Below, in pieces: positions 48,106 to 57,955 of a stretch of DNA of 64,000 nucleotides. The position numbers and the translations under genes are program-made. Each line of letters starts with the position of its first letter. The first letter of the stretch is position 1. Source of the stretch: Thalassovita gelatinovora (lineage in GTDB: Bacteria > Pseudomonadota > Alphaproteobacteria > Rhodobacterales > Rhodobacteraceae); assembly GCF_001458355.1 (NCBI RefSeq), contig NZ_CYSA01000025.1:218579-282578 (forward strand), written 5' to 3'. The notes under the pieces are model-generated. The model ran no database searches. It saw only the letters and a list, made by a program, of their open reading frames with translations, and was not told the DNA's origin.

Positions 48106-49298
48106 CAGCCTGCTTGCCACACAGCGCCGACCTCGGATTTGATGATCCGGGCCAGCACTGCGCAATCTTCAAGACTGAACGTCAGCGGCAGCCGCATGTC
48201 GACGATGCCTTTGAGCACCCGGTCGGTGGCTTGCATCGGGGGGCTTGGCGCATAGCGCCAGCTGTCATAGCGGCTGGTAAAGCCGCTGGGTTCCGCGCCG
48301 CCGAACCATTTCAATTCGACCCCACGCGCCAGACAGCGGCGCAGCAGGTCGGCGATCTGATCCTCGGGCCAGTCCAGCAACAGGAACTGGATCGACGATC
48401 CAACATAGTCTTCTGCTTCGGGCCGATCGATCACGGTCAGGCCGGGGGTGTGGCGCAATCCTTCTTCGACCACGCGGTAGCGATCATTCCAGCGGGCGCA
48501 TTGCCGCCCCAGATCGCGCAATTGCACCCGCAGGATCGCGGCGCGCAGATTGTCCATCCGGCCCGAAATATTGGGGGTATCATATTTGATCGCTTCGAAC
48601 ACGGCCGGATCGGGCGCGGCCAGATGACGATCATAGAGCATATAAGACCCCGACAGCATCACCGCGCGGGCCATGATGTTGGGATCATCGGAAATCATCA
48701 GCCCGCCTTCGCCGGAATTCAGATGCTTGTACGTCTGGGTCGAATAACAGCCGATTACCCCGTCAGTGCCCGACAACCGGCCGCGCCAGCGCGCGCCCAT
48801 CGTATGGGCGCAATCCTCGATCACCTTGACCCCCGCCGCGTTGCAGATCGTCATCAGCCGGTCCATGTCGCACAGATGGCCGCGCATGTGGCTGAGCATC
48901 AAGACATCCGCCTGCCCGGTCTTCGCGGCCAGATCGTCAAGGTCAATCACCAGGTCTTCGGTCACGCCGACGAACACCGGCACCGCGCCGACCGATGCGA
49001 TCGCGCCGGGCACCGGGGCCAGGGTGAAAGCGTTGGTCAGAACCTTGTCGCCGGGTTTTACCCCGACCGCACGCAGGGCGCAGGCCAGCGCATAGCCGCC
49101 CGAGGCCACCGCCAGTGCATATTTCGCCCCCATCGCGGCGGCGAATTCCTGTTCCAGCAGCGCGACTTCTCCGGGATCACCCGCCGCCACGTTATAGCGG
49201 TGCAGACGGCCGCTTTTCATCACCGCGACGGCGGCTTCGATCGCCGCGTCGGGGATCGGTTCCTGCTGGGTGAAATTACCGGTGAATTTTTCGTTCAT
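48105..49298 (-). CDS. DegT/DnrJ/EryC1-type PLP aminotransferase
   Basis: This encodes 397 residues. The PLP fold shows LAVASGGYALACALRAVGV, the cofactor Asp in VKVIEDCAHTMGARW and the Schiff-base Lys in STQTYKHLNSGEGG. Members aminate keto-sugars for surface polysaccharides or antibiotics. The sugar here is unknown. It precedes a HAD phosphatase on the same strand, but the two are not obviously one pathway. Confidence 0.85.
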   Translation of the reverse strand: MNEKFTGNFTQQEPIPDAAIEAAVAVMKSGRLHRYNVAAGDPGEVALLEQEFAAAMGAKYALAVASGGYALACALRAVGVKPGDKVLTNAFTLAPVPGAIASVGAVPVFVGVTEDLVIDLDDLAAKTGQADVLMLSHMRGHLCDMDRLMTICNAAGVKVIEDCAHTMGARWRGRLSGTDGVIGCYSTQTYKHLNSGEGGLMISDDPNIMARAVMLSGSYMLYDRHLAAPDPAVFEAIKYDTPNISGRMDNLRAAILRVQLRDLGRQCARWNDRYRVVEEGLRHTPGLTVIDRPEAEDYVGSSIQFLLLDWPEDQIADLLRRCLARGVELKWFGGAEPSGFTSRYDSWRYAPSPPMQATDRVLKGIVDMRLPLTFSLEDCAVLARIIKSEVGAVWQAG

Positions 49299-49329
49299 CT
49301 GCTTGTTCTGCGGCTTTGATCAATGGGCG

Positions 49330-50007
49330 TCAATCCGAAGGTGTGCCGATCAACCGCGCCACTTCGGCCGGCAGGGCGTCGAAATGGTCGATCATGCCTT
49401 CGGGTTCAAGCTGTGCCACCCCGCGCCCAGACGGGCCGAAAGTGACCAGAATGCAGGGCACGCCCAAGGCTTCGGCGGTTTTGCGGTCGGTGGCGGTGTC
49501 GCCGACAATCAGCGATTTCGCCGGATCGCCCCCGGCGCGCAGGGCCGCTTCGCGCAATGGCATCGGGTCTGGTTTACGCACTGGCAGGGTATCGGCCCCG
49601 ATCAGAGAAGCGAACGCGCTGCGGATGCCCAGCCGGGTCAGCAAGATCTCGGCCAGATTTTCCGGTTTGTTGGTGCAAATCCCGATCTTGTAGCCGCTAT
49701 CGCTGAGCCGCCCGACCGCGTCCATCGCGCCGGGATAGATCGTGGTATAGCGGTCGATCTGTTCTTCATAGGCCCGCAGCAGTTGCGGGTACCAGTTTTC
49801 CACTTCGCCCAGGACATCTTCCTGCGCGATCCGTTCCAGCCCCAGCGTCAACATCGCCCGACCCCCATGAAAGGCGGTCGCGGCATCGCCCACCGGGTCC
49901 AGCACATCGCCCTGCCCCATGGCCCGGAAACAAGCATTGGCCGCCGCGATCAGATCGCCGCTGGTATCGGCAAGGGTTCCGTCCAGATCGAAGATCACTG
50001 TTTGCAT
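49330..50007 (-). CDS. HAD phosphatase, phosphoglycolate-phosphatase-like
   Basis: This encodes 225 residues with the HAD nucleophile motif FDLDGTLADT at the start, GICTNKPEN, the KPDP loop and VGDTATDRKTAEALGV near the end. It resembles Gph, which clears 2-phosphoglycolate, but HAD substrate calls from sequence are weak. ATG 50007 follows GGAGGG. It is divergent from glmU. Confidence 0.85.
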   Translation of the reverse strand: MQTVIFDLDGTLADTSGDLIAAANACFRAMGQGDVLDPVGDAATAFHGGRAMLTLGLERIAQEDVLGEVENWYPQLLRAYEEQIDRYTTIYPGAMDAVGRLSDSGYKIGICTNKPENLAEILLTRLGIRSAFASLIGADTLPVRKPDPMPLREAALRAGGDPAKSLIVGDTATDRKTAEALGVPCILVTFGPSGRGVAQLEPEGMIDHFDALPAEVARLIGTPSD

Positions 50008-50145
50008 TGCTGCCCTCCGGGGAAGTTGTTGGCGCTTTTCCGCCAGACTGTGTTGCAAGCCGCAATCACACGTGAAGCAATCCGACCTTGCACCCTTGTG
50101 CCAAGCAGATAAAACGGGCGCAACGCAAATACGAAGAGTAACAGC

Positions 50146-51501
50146 ATGAGCACGGCACTTGTCATCCTCGCGGCAGGCATGGGGACACGGATGAATTCGG
50201 ACCTGCCCAAGGTCCTGCATCAGATCGCGGGGGCCCCCCTGTTGATCCATGCGATGAAATCGGGCGCGGCGGTCGATCCGGAAAAACAGGTGATCGTGGC
50301 CGGTCACGGGGCCGATCAGGTGGCCAAGGTGGCCCGCGATTGGGACGACCGCGCCGAAGTGGTTTTGCAAGACGAACAGTTGGGCACCGCGCATGCGGTG
50401 TTGCAAGCGCGCGCGGCGCTGGCGGATTTCGACGGCGATGTGATCGTGCTTTATGGCGACACGCCCTTCATTCAGCCCGAAACCATTGCCCGCATGATCG
50501 ACGCAAGACAACATCACGATGTCGTTGTGCTGGGCTTCGAAGCCGTCGATCCGGGCCGCTATGGCCGTTTGGTCCTGCGGGGTGACCGGTTGGAAAAGAT
50601 CGTCGAATTCAAGGATGCGACTGATCAGGAACGCGCCATAACTGTCTGTAATTCTGGTGTTATTTCAGCAAATTCCAAGACTTTATTCGCCCTGCTGGAT
50701 AAAGTTGGAAACGACAATGCGGCGGGCGAATATTACCTGACCGATATCATCGGGCTGGCCCATAACGAAGGGTTGTCGGCCACCGCCGTCACCTGCGAAG
50801 AGGCCGAAACGCTGGGCGTTAATTCGCGCGCCGAACTGGCCGCTGCGGAAGCGGCATTTCAGACCCGCGCCCGCGCCGAGGTATTGGAGAACGGTGTCAC
50901 CCTGACCGCGCCCGAAACGGTCTTTTTCGCCCATGACACGGTGATTGGCCGCGATGCCATCCTTGAACCCAACGTGATTTTCGGCCCCGGCGCGACGGTG
51001 GAATCCGGGGCTCGGATCCGCGCTTTTTCACATCTGGAAGGCTGCCACGTGTCGCGCGGCGCCACTGTCGGGCCTTATGCGCGGCTGCGCCCCGGTGCGG
51101 AATTGGCCGAGGACGTGCATGTCGGCAATTTCGTCGAAATCAAGAATGCCGTGTTGGATCAAGGGGCCAAGGTCAACCACCTGAGCTATATCGGCGATGC
51201 CCATATCGGCGAAAAAACCAATATCGGTGCCGGGACCATCACCTGCAATTACGATGGGGTGCTGAAGCACAAGACGGAAATCGGCGCGCATGCCTTTATC
51301 GGGTCGAACACAATGTTGGTTGCGCCGGTGCGCGTCGGCAACCGCGCCATGACCGGCAGCGGCGCGGTGATCACGACGGATGTCGAGGATGAGGCGCTGG
51401 CGATTGCGCGGGCCGCCCAGATAAACAAACCGGGTCTGGCGACCAAGCTGCGCGAGAAATTACAAGCCAAGAAGGCAAAACGGGATAAAGGGGCAGGATA
51501 A
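50146..51501 (+). CDS. glmU: Bifunctional UDP-GlcNAc pyrophosphorylase / GlcN-1-P acetyltransferase
   Basis: This encodes 451 residues. The N-terminal uridylyltransferase (LAAGMGTRMNSDLPKVLHQIAG, then YGDTPFI) is followed by the left-handed beta-helix acetyltransferase (IGAGTITCNYDGVLKHKTEIG). It makes UDP-GlcNAc for peptidoglycan and lipid A. Its stop overlaps the glmS start by one base (TAATG). Confidence 0.97.
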   Translation: MSTALVILAAGMGTRMNSDLPKVLHQIAGAPLLIHAMKSGAAVDPEKQVIVAGHGADQVAKVARDWDDRAEVVLQDEQLGTAHAVLQARAALADFDGDVIVLYGDTPFIQPETIARMIDARQHHDVVVLGFEAVDPGRYGRLVLRGDRLEKIVEFKDATDQERAITVCNSGVISANSKTLFALLDKVGNDNAAGEYYLTDIIGLAHNEGLSATAVTCEEAETLGVNSRAELAAAEAAFQTRARAEVLENGVTLTAPETVFFAHDTVIGRDAILEPNVIFGPGATVESGARIRAFSHLEGCHVSRGATVGPYARLRPGAELAEDVHVGNFVEIKNAVLDQGAKVNHLSYIGDAHIGEKTNIGAGTITCNYDGVLKHKTEIGAHAFIGSNTMLVAPVRVGNRAMTGSGAVITTDVEDEALAIARAAQINKPGLATKLREKLQAKKAKRDKGAG

Positions 51502-53321
51502 TGTGCGGAATTGTCGGGGTTCTGGGCGAACACGAAGCTGCGCCCATACTGGTGGATGCGCTGAAACGGCTGGAATATCGCGGTTACGACAGCGCCGGAA
51601 TCGCCACGGTGGACAATGGCCATCTGTCGCGCCGCCGGGCGGTGGGCAAGCTGGTCAACCTGAGCGATCTTCTGGTCCATGATCCATTGTCGGGCAAGGC
51701 CGGGATCGGCCATACCCGGTGGGCCACCCACGGCGCACCCAGCGTCGAGAATGCCCATCCGCATCAGGCCGGGCCGGTGGCGGTGGTCCATAACGGTATC
51801 ATCGAGAATTTCCGCGAGTTACGCACAGAATTGTCGCAAAGCGGGATCGGGTTCAGCACCGAAACCGATACCGAAACCGTGGCGCTGTTGACCCAACATC
51901 ACCTGAACCAGGGTCACAGCCCGGTGGAAGCCGCGCGCAAAACCGTGGCACGGTTGCACGGGGCGTTTGCGTTGGCGTTTCTGTTCGACGGCGAAGACGA
52001 CCTGTTGATCGCGGCGCGCAAAGGCAGCCCGTTGGCAATTGGCCATGGCGACGGCGAAATGTTCGTTGGCTCCGATGCCATCGCTTTGGCACCGATGACC
52101 GACACGATCACCTATCTGGAAGAAGGTGATTTCGCGGTGATCACCCGGACGAGCCTTGAAATCCGCGACGCCAACGGCGAATTGGCCAACCGCGAAAAAC
52201 GCATCATCCACATGGACGACGCCCGGGTCGACAAGGGTCTGCACAAGCATTTCATGGCCAAGGAAATCGCCGAACAGCCGCAGGTGATCGGTGAAGCGGT
52301 GCGCCATTACCTGTCCGAAGACGGCAATTCTGTGGACCTGCCTGGGGACTTGGATTTCACCCAGGTGGACCGGCTGACCATGGTCGCCTGCGGCACCGCC
52401 TTTTATGCCTGCCTGACCGCGAAATACTGGTTCGAACAGTTGGCGCAATTGCCAGTCGAGGTCGATATCGCCAGCGAATTCCGTTATCGCGAACCGCCCA
52501 TCACCAAGGGCACGGTGGCACTGTTCGTCAGCCAATCGGGTGAAACCGCCGATACACTGGCGGCGCTGCGGTATTGCGAAGGCAAGGCCGACAGCATCGT
52601 GTCGGTGGTCAATGTTTCTGAAAGTTCGATCGCGCGGGCCAGCGACCTGTCGCTGCCGATTCTGGCCGGGGTCGAGGTCGGGGTGGCATCGACCAAGGCG
52701 TTTACCTGCCAATTGACGGTGCTGCTGATGCTGGCGCTGAAAGCCGCCGAACAGCGCGGCACGCTGAGCCCTGAGCGGATCAGCGACCTGCTGAGCCGGT
52801 TGCGGGCGACCCCGTCGATCCTGAACGCGGCGCTGGAACAGGATGGGGCCGTCGCGAAAGCCGCGCAGCAATTGTCGGAATCGTCGGACGTGCTGTTCCT
52901 GGGTCGTGGGTTGATGTATCCGCTGGCCCTTGAAGGTGCATTGAAATTAAAAGAAATCAGCTACATACATGCCGAAGCCTATGCGTCTGGCGAATTGAAA
53001 CACGGACCAATCGCGTTGATCGACAAGACCATGCCGGTGGTCGTCATGGCCCCTTATGACGCGCTGTTCGACAAGACCCGGTCGAACATGCAGGAGGTTC
53101 TGGCGCGCGGTGGCAAGGTGGTCATGATCACCGATGAACATGGCGCACATGACACCGCCAGCGATGCTTGGTGCACCATCGTGATGCCCGAAATCGACCC
53201 GGTCCTGACCCCGATCCTCTATGCGATCCCGGCGCAGTTGCTGGCCTATCACACCGCAGTGGCCAAGGGCACCGATGTCGACCAACCCCGCAACCTTGCC
53301 AAATCGGTGACCGTCGAATGA
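51501..53321 (+). CDS. glmS: Glutamine-fructose-6-phosphate aminotransferase (isomerizing)
   Basis: This encodes 606 residues. The glutaminase N-terminus starts MCGIVGVLGEHEA with the catalytic Cys after processing. GNSVDLPGDLDFTQVDRLTMVACGTAFYA and SQSGETADTLAALRYC belong to the two SIS domains, and the final NLAKSVTVE is the conserved tail. It supplies glucosamine-6-phosphate to GlmU. There is no leader space for a glmS ribozyme. It overlaps the following AlkD-like gene by 4 bp. Confidence 0.97.
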   Translation: MCGIVGVLGEHEAAPILVDALKRLEYRGYDSAGIATVDNGHLSRRRAVGKLVNLSDLLVHDPLSGKAGIGHTRWATHGAPSVENAHPHQAGPVAVVHNGIIENFRELRTELSQSGIGFSTETDTETVALLTQHHLNQGHSPVEAARKTVARLHGAFALAFLFDGEDDLLIAARKGSPLAIGHGDGEMFVGSDAIALAPMTDTITYLEEGDFAVITRTSLEIRDANGELANREKRIIHMDDARVDKGLHKHFMAKEIAEQPQVIGEAVRHYLSEDGNSVDLPGDLDFTQVDRLTMVACGTAFYACLTAKYWFEQLAQLPVEVDIASEFRYREPPITKGTVALFVSQSGETADTLAALRYCEGKADSIVSVVNVSESSIARASDLSLPILAGVEVGVASTKAFTCQLTVLLMLALKAAEQRGTLSPERISDLLSRLRATPSILNAALEQDGAVAKAAQQLSESSDVLFLGRGLMYPLALEGALKLKEISYIHAEAYASGELKHGPIALIDKTMPVVVMAPYDALFDKTRSNMQEVLARGGKVVMITDEHGAHDTASDAWCTIVMPEIDPVLTPILYAIPAQLLAYHTAVAKGTDVDQPRNLAKSVTVE

Positions 53322-54004
53322 CCTTGGACGACGCATTGGAGGCGCTGAAGGCGCAGGTGGAACCGGGCCGCGCCGAAGGGTCGGCAGAATACCACAAGGT
53401 GCCGCGCGTCTATCTGGGCGTTTCCAACCCGGCGATCAACGATCTGAGCAAAGAATGGCGGCAGCAGTTGACGGTCGAACAGCGCGTGACGCTGGCACAG
53501 CAGCTGTGGGACACGAATATTTTCGAAGCCCGGCTAGCGGCGGCCAAGCTGCTGACGCAAGCGCGGATCAAGCCCGATCAGGCGGTTTGGGAGCTGATCA
53601 AAAGCTGGTTGCCCGATCTGGACAGCTGGGCGATTGCCGATCATGCGATGATGGCGGGGCAAAAACGGCTGATCGCCGATCCGTCGCGGGTGGCTGAGGT
53701 CGAAGACTGGACCCGCTCTGACAGTCACTGGATACGTCGCGCCGCGATGGTGGTCACCCTGCCCTGGACCAAACAGAACCACCCCAAGCCGCAGGATATG
53801 GAAATCCGCGAAACGGTGTTGGGTTGGGCCGCCGCCTATGTCAACGATCCCGAATGGTTCATCCAGAAATCGGTAGCGTGGTGGCTGCGCGATCTGTCGA
53901 AACACGATCCCGACCGGGTGATCGCGTTCCTGCGCGAACATGGCAAGGTTATGAAGCCTTTCGCGCGCAAGGAAGCGTCGAAATATTTGCCACCCAAAGC
54001 CTGA
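53318..54004 (+). CDS. AlkD-like DNA alkylation repair protein
   Basis: A 228-residue all-helical HEAT-repeat protein. Segments such as RVTLAQQLWDTNIFEARLAAAKLL and WADHAMMA-like helices (WAIADHAMM, SDSHWIRRAAMVVTL, WFIQKSVAWWLRDLS) match the DNA-alkylation-repair (AlkD/AlkC-type) family, which removes N3/N7 alkylpurines without base flipping. The ATG overlaps the glmS stop (ATGA), an unexpected partner for cell-wall precursor synthesis. Activity is inferred from the fold. Confidence 0.86.
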   Translation: MTLDDALEALKAQVEPGRAEGSAEYHKVPRVYLGVSNPAINDLSKEWRQQLTVEQRVTLAQQLWDTNIFEARLAAAKLLTQARIKPDQAVWELIKSWLPDLDSWAIADHAMMAGQKRLIADPSRVAEVEDWTRSDSHWIRRAAMVVTLPWTKQNHPKPQDMEIRETVLGWAAAYVNDPEWFIQKSVAWWLRDLSKHDPDRVIAFLREHGKVMKPFARKEASKYLPPKA

Positions 54005-54033
54005 GTGCGACGTTTTCCGGCACTGGAAAAGCG

Positions 54034-54058
54034 GGCGAAACCTGGGTCAGGTTTCGCC
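54034..54058. terminator. Terminator between convergent AlkD-like and lipoprotein genes
   Basis: GGCGAAACCTG (54034-54044) pairs with CAGGTTTCGCC (54048-54058) around a 3-base loop, between convergent genes. There is no long T-run. It is the third copy of the stem family seen at 9986 and 18321. Confidence 0.7.
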
Positions 54059-54067
54059 GCAAATGGC

Positions 54068-54517
54068 TTAGTCGAGATAGACTTCGATCTTGGGCAGCCC
54101 GGACAGGGGCGCATCCAGCAGCCGCATAGCGCCCAGCGACAACCGACTGCCCGCAGTGACCGGCCCTTCGATCGGAAGCAGTTCGACCTTGACTTCGCGG
54201 CCATTGGCCGGATAGCGCACGCGGCCCCTGCCCGGAGCCGAAATCAGCGGAGTTTCGATCCAGAACCCGTCCCGGGCCGGATCGCCCAGCGAAGCGACCG
54301 TCATCCCCAAAAGCCCGCCGCTGCCCGGCTGGGCCGACCCGGTATCGGGCAGAGATGCGATTTCGATTTCATCGGGGGCTGGCAAGGTTTCTTCGGTCGG
54401 TTGCGAGACAACCGGCGGCTTTGCCTGGCGTTGCCAAGGCGGTGTGCCGAGAAGCGGAACATCGGTACAGGCCGACAGGGCGAAAGCGGGAACAAGGGTA
54501 AGGACAAGCTTTTTCAT
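54068..54517 (-). CDS. Hypothetical lipoprotein
   Basis: This encodes 149 residues with an N-terminal signal ([17 protein letters not shown]) carrying a lipobox Cys at 17, then a Pro-rich linker and a folded part starting [22 protein letters not shown]. The mature protein would sit in the inner or outer membrane, facing the periplasm. ATG 54517 was chosen over the longer frame because it starts the signal. Function unknown. Confidence 0.78.
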   Translation of the reverse strand: MKKLVLTLVPAFALSACTDVPLLGTPPWQRQAKPPVVSQPTEETLPAPDEIEIASLPDTGSAQPGSGGLLGMTVASLGDPARDGFWIETPLISAPGRGRVRYPANGREVKVELLPIEGPVTAGSRLSLGAMRLLDAPLSGLPKIEVYLD

Positions 54518-54601
54518 AGCGGCGAGGCTACGACCTTTCGACCGGCCAATCAATCATATCCGCCCTTGCCGTGGCAGGTTTCCGCCCCTAGGTTCATCGC
54601 T

Positions 54602-55609
54602 ATGACAGCACCTCTTATAGACCCCTTTCAACGCGCCATCACCTATCTGCGCGTTTCCGTCACCGACCGGTGCGATTTCCGCTGTGTCTATTGCATGTCG
54701 GAAAACATGACCTTTTTGCCCAAAAAAGACCTGCTGACGTTGGAAGAACTGGACCGTATGTGTTCCAGCTTCATCCGTCTGGGGGTGGAAAAACTGCGGA
54801 TCACCGGCGGCGAACCTTTGGTCCGGCGCGGAATCATGACGTTTTTCAACGCCATGTCGCGGCATCTGGACAGTGGCGCATTGAAGGAATTGACCCTGAC
54901 CACGAACGGGTCGCAGTTGGAAAAATTCGCCGGCGACCTGTGGGCGGCGGGGGTGCGGCGGGTGAATATCTCGCTCGATACGCTGGATGAGACGAAATTT
55001 GCCGAAATCACCCGCTGGGGCCGGTTGCCGCAGGTTTTGCGCGGGATCGATGCCGCCCAGAAGGTCGGCATGCGGGTCAAGCTCAACGCGGTCGCGTTGA
55101 AAGGCTTCAACGATGTCGAATTGTTCGATCTGGTGGATTGGTGCAAGGACCGCGATATCGACCTGACCTTTATCGAGGTCATGCCGATGGGCGATATCGG
55201 CAACGAAGACCGGTTGGATCAATATTGGCCGCTGAGCGATCTGCGGGCGCAATTGGCGGATCGGTTCACCCTGACCGATCTGGACGAAAGGTCGGGCGGT
55301 CCGGCGCGCTATGTCCGGTTGGAAGAAACCGGGCAAAAGATCGGGTTCATCACCCCGCTGACGCATAATTTCTGCGAAAGCTGTAACCGGGTGCGGCTGA
55401 CCTGCACCGGTGAAATTTATACCTGTCTGGGACAGGAAGGGATGCAGGACCTGCGCCCTGCCCTGCGCGATCATCCCGGCGACGATGCGCCGCTGGAACA
55501 GGCGATCCGGGCGGCCATCGGGTTGAAACCCAAGGGCCATGATTTCGATTATTCGCGTCAGGACGTGGCGGGCAAGATGTCCCGCCACATGAGCCACACC
55601 GGCGGATGA
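54602..55609 (+). CDS. moaA: GTP 3',8-cyclase (molybdopterin synthesis)
   Basis: This encodes 335 residues of the radical SAM fold. The N-terminal [4Fe-4S] motif CDFRCVYC and ITGGEP are intact, as are the C-terminal cluster ligands in [18 protein letters not shown] and the terminal double glycine. It converts GTP to the first molybdopterin precursor. It begins after a TAGG site and overlaps waaA by 4 bp. The other moa genes are not in this window. Confidence 0.97.
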   Translation: MTAPLIDPFQRAITYLRVSVTDRCDFRCVYCMSENMTFLPKKDLLTLEELDRMCSSFIRLGVEKLRITGGEPLVRRGIMTFFNAMSRHLDSGALKELTLTTNGSQLEKFAGDLWAAGVRRVNISLDTLDETKFAEITRWGRLPQVLRGIDAAQKVGMRVKLNAVALKGFNDVELFDLVDWCKDRDIDLTFIEVMPMGDIGNEDRLDQYWPLSDLRAQLADRFTLTDLDERSGGPARYVRLEETGQKIGFITPLTHNFCESCNRVRLTCTGEIYTCLGQEGMQDLRPALRDHPGDDAPLEQAIRAAIGLKPKGHDFDYSRQDVAGKMSRHMSHTGG

Positions 55610-56868
55610 CCCCGACCATGACCGGCCTGTTACGGCTTTATCTGGGGCTGACCGCGCTGGCACCTTTTCTGCTGACCCGCGCGGCGCGACGGGCGCATGA
55701 AAAACAACAAGCTGCCCCTGATCGGTTCGTTGAACGGTTGGGCAGGGCGACGGAGGCGCGACCCGAAGGGCGGTTGATCTGGGTGCATGCCGCATCGGTT
55801 GGTGAACTGCTGTCGGTGCTGCGGTTGGCCGATGAACTGGCTGCTGATACCGAGGCGCGGGTGCTGTTCACCACCACCACCACCACGGCGGCGCAGTTGG
55901 CGGCGGAACGGATGCCGGAGGGGGCCATTCACCAATATCTACCGGTGGACACACCAAAGGCGGTCCAAGGTTTTTTGAACCATTGGGCCCCTGATCTGGC
56001 GCTGTTCGTCGAAGGCGACCTGTGGCCAAGGTTGATCCTGCGAACCAAGGCGCGCGGCATTCCGATGGCATTGATCAACACACGGGTTTCGAAAAGCCGC
56101 GCCAGAGCGGCGAAAACCAGCGCCGCGCTGCTGGGCCGGTTCGATCTGATCACCGCGCAGGATGCGGCAGCGGCGGAGCAATTGAGCGGCTTGGGCGTGG
56201 CGGCGGAGCGGCTGCATGTGCCCGGCGATCTGAAAGCCGCGTTGCCACCGCCGCCGGTGGATCGGGCGGCGCTGACCGCGCTGCAACTGGAAATCGGCGC
56301 CCGCCCGGTATGGATCGCGGCATCGACCCATGCCGGGGAAGATGCGGAGGTTCTGGCCGCGCATCGGGCCGCCTTGGTGCAGCGACCCGACCTGTTACTG
56401 ATCCTGGTCCCGCGGCACCCGGAACGGGCGGCGGAAATTCTGGCGCTGCCGGGGCTGGCCGGGATGGCGGTGGCGCAACGATCGAAAGGCACGGCGATCA
56501 CCGCCCGGACGCAGCTTTATCTGGCCGATAGTCTGGGCGAAATCGGCCTGTTTCTCAGCCTGTCGCCGGTGGTATTTCTGGGTGGATCGTTCGGGCCGCA
56601 AGGGGGGCATAATCCGTTTGAACCGGCGCACTTCGGGGCGGTGGTGCTGCATGGGCCCAAGGTGGTGAATTTCGCCGACAGTTACGCCGAAATGGCAGCA
56701 GCGGGCATTGCCCACGAGGTCGCGGACGGCGCGGATTTGGGCCGCGCGGTGTTGCAGTGGCTGAGCGCGCCGGACCGGGACGCGACGCAAAGCGCCGCCC
56801 GTGCCTTCATGGCGGGGAAAAGGGCCATTGCCGCAGAAACCCGCGCCTTGGTGCGCGGGTTGTTATAG
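55606..56868 (+). CDS. waaA: 3-deoxy-D-manno-octulosonate (Kdo) transferase
   Basis: This encodes 420 residues. It has an N-terminal membrane anchor ([17 protein letters not shown]) and a GT-B fold with WVHAASVGE, the catalytic Glu region, and [27 protein letters not shown] at the sugar-nucleotide end. It adds Kdo to lipid A on the inner face of the inner membrane. The start at 55606 overlaps the moaA stop; ATG 55618 is an alternative. The moaA link is probably only local. Confidence 0.95.
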   Translation: MTPTMTGLLRLYLGLTALAPFLLTRAARRAHEKQQAAPDRFVERLGRATEARPEGRLIWVHAASVGELLSVLRLADELAADTEARVLFTTTTTTAAQLAAERMPEGAIHQYLPVDTPKAVQGFLNHWAPDLALFVEGDLWPRLILRTKARGIPMALINTRVSKSRARAAKTSAALLGRFDLITAQDAAAAEQLSGLGVAAERLHVPGDLKAALPPPPVDRAALTALQLEIGARPVWIAASTHAGEDAEVLAAHRAALVQRPDLLLILVPRHPERAAEILALPGLAGMAVAQRSKGTAITARTQLYLADSLGEIGLFLSLSPVVFLGGSFGPQGGHNPFEPAHFGAVVLHGPKVVNFADSYAEMAAAGIAHEVADGADLGRAVLQWLSAPDRDATQSAARAFMAGKRAIAAETRALVRGLL

Positions 56869-56937
56869 CGCCGAAACCCACCCTTGCCGTTGACCGCACC
56901 GCCGCCTAGGGTCGCCGCGCAAACACCGGAGCCCAGC

Positions 56938-57936
56938 ATGATCAAAGCCGTTTTGATGAACGATACCGCGACGCGTTACCATCACGGCTGTGCCCGGGTG
57001 ATGCGGTTGCTGGTGGCCGGGTTGCAGCGGCAGGGGGTCGAGGTGATCGCCCGCAGTGCCGCGCGCAACGATTGGGATCAGGACGAAGCGTTTCTGGCCG
57101 CGCTGGAGCGGGCCGATCTGATCGTGATCAATGGTGAAGGTACGCTGCACCATGGCAAGCCGGAGGGTGAAAAGCTGCTGAAAGTGGCGCTGCATCCGGC
57201 GCGTGGGCGCAGGCCTATCGCCCTGATCAACGCGCTGTATCAGGACAATCCGCTGGATTGGGCGCGCTATCTGACCGAAATCAATCTGATCGCGGCGCGT
57301 GACAGCGACAGCGCCAGATCGATGCAGCAGGCGACGCAAAACGCTGTGCGCTGGCTGCCGGATCTGTCACTGTCCGCCCCGGCTGAGGTGGCGCCCCTGC
57401 CCCGCCACGGCGTGATCGTCGGCGATTCCGTTCGGTTCGAAAAACGCCGGGTGCTGGCGCGGGCGGCGCAGCGCCTGGCAGAGGCACGGTTCATTCCGAC
57501 CAAGACGCTGCGCGGTCGGATCTGGACCCTGCCGGTGATTGGGCCATTGGCACGTGCGGGGCTTTATCGGCTTTATAACGGGGTGTTGCCGCTGCGCGGT
57601 CCCCAGTTTGAAATGGCCCCGAACGAGGCTGCCTATCTGCGCGATATCGCGGCGGCCGAGCTGCATATCACCGGACGGTTCCACGCGGTGTGCCTGTCGA
57701 TGTTGGTGGAAACGCCGTTTCTGGCGCTAAGTTCAAACGCGTCGAAGATCGAACGCTTGCTGCGCGATGCCGGGATGGACGCATCGCGGATCGTGGGCGA
57801 GGAGGCGTTGGAAACGCCGCCATCCGCAATGCCCTATTCGGACGAAGAATTGCGCCTGATCCGCGCGTTCTGCGCCAAAGCACAGAACGACGCCGACCAG
57901 TTGTTCAAGGATATTGCCGCCTTGGCGCAAGGCTAG
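56938..57936 (+). CDS. Polysaccharide pyruvyl transferase-like protein
   Basis: This encodes 332 residues. The PF04230-type fold shows an N-terminal HHGCARVMRLLVAGLQRQ region, an ADLIVINGEGTLHHGKPEGEKLL block, and the C-terminal LHITGRFHAVCLSMLVETPFLALSS, typical of pyruvyl/related transferases. It may modify a surface polysaccharide. It follows waaA by about 70 bp, suggesting envelope work. The exact donor and acceptor are unknown. ATG 56938 was chosen with an upstream CGGAG. Confidence 0.82.
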   Translation: MIKAVLMNDTATRYHHGCARVMRLLVAGLQRQGVEVIARSAARNDWDQDEAFLAALERADLIVINGEGTLHHGKPEGEKLLKVALHPARGRRPIALINALYQDNPLDWARYLTEINLIAARDSDSARSMQQATQNAVRWLPDLSLSAPAEVAPLPRHGVIVGDSVRFEKRRVLARAAQRLAEARFIPTKTLRGRIWTLPVIGPLARAGLYRLYNGVLPLRGPQFEMAPNEAAYLRDIAAAELHITGRFHAVCLSMLVETPFLALSSNASKIERLLRDAGMDASRIVGEEALETPPSAMPYSDEELRLIRAFCAKAQNDADQLFKDIAALAQG

Positions 57937-57955
57937 GACAAGGCCGGGGCCGAAT

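Noticed and set aside
51501-51510. glmS ribozyme/riboswitch ahead of glmS
   Set aside because: glmU and glmS overlap by one base, so there is no leader, and the element is known mainly from Gram-positive bacteria.
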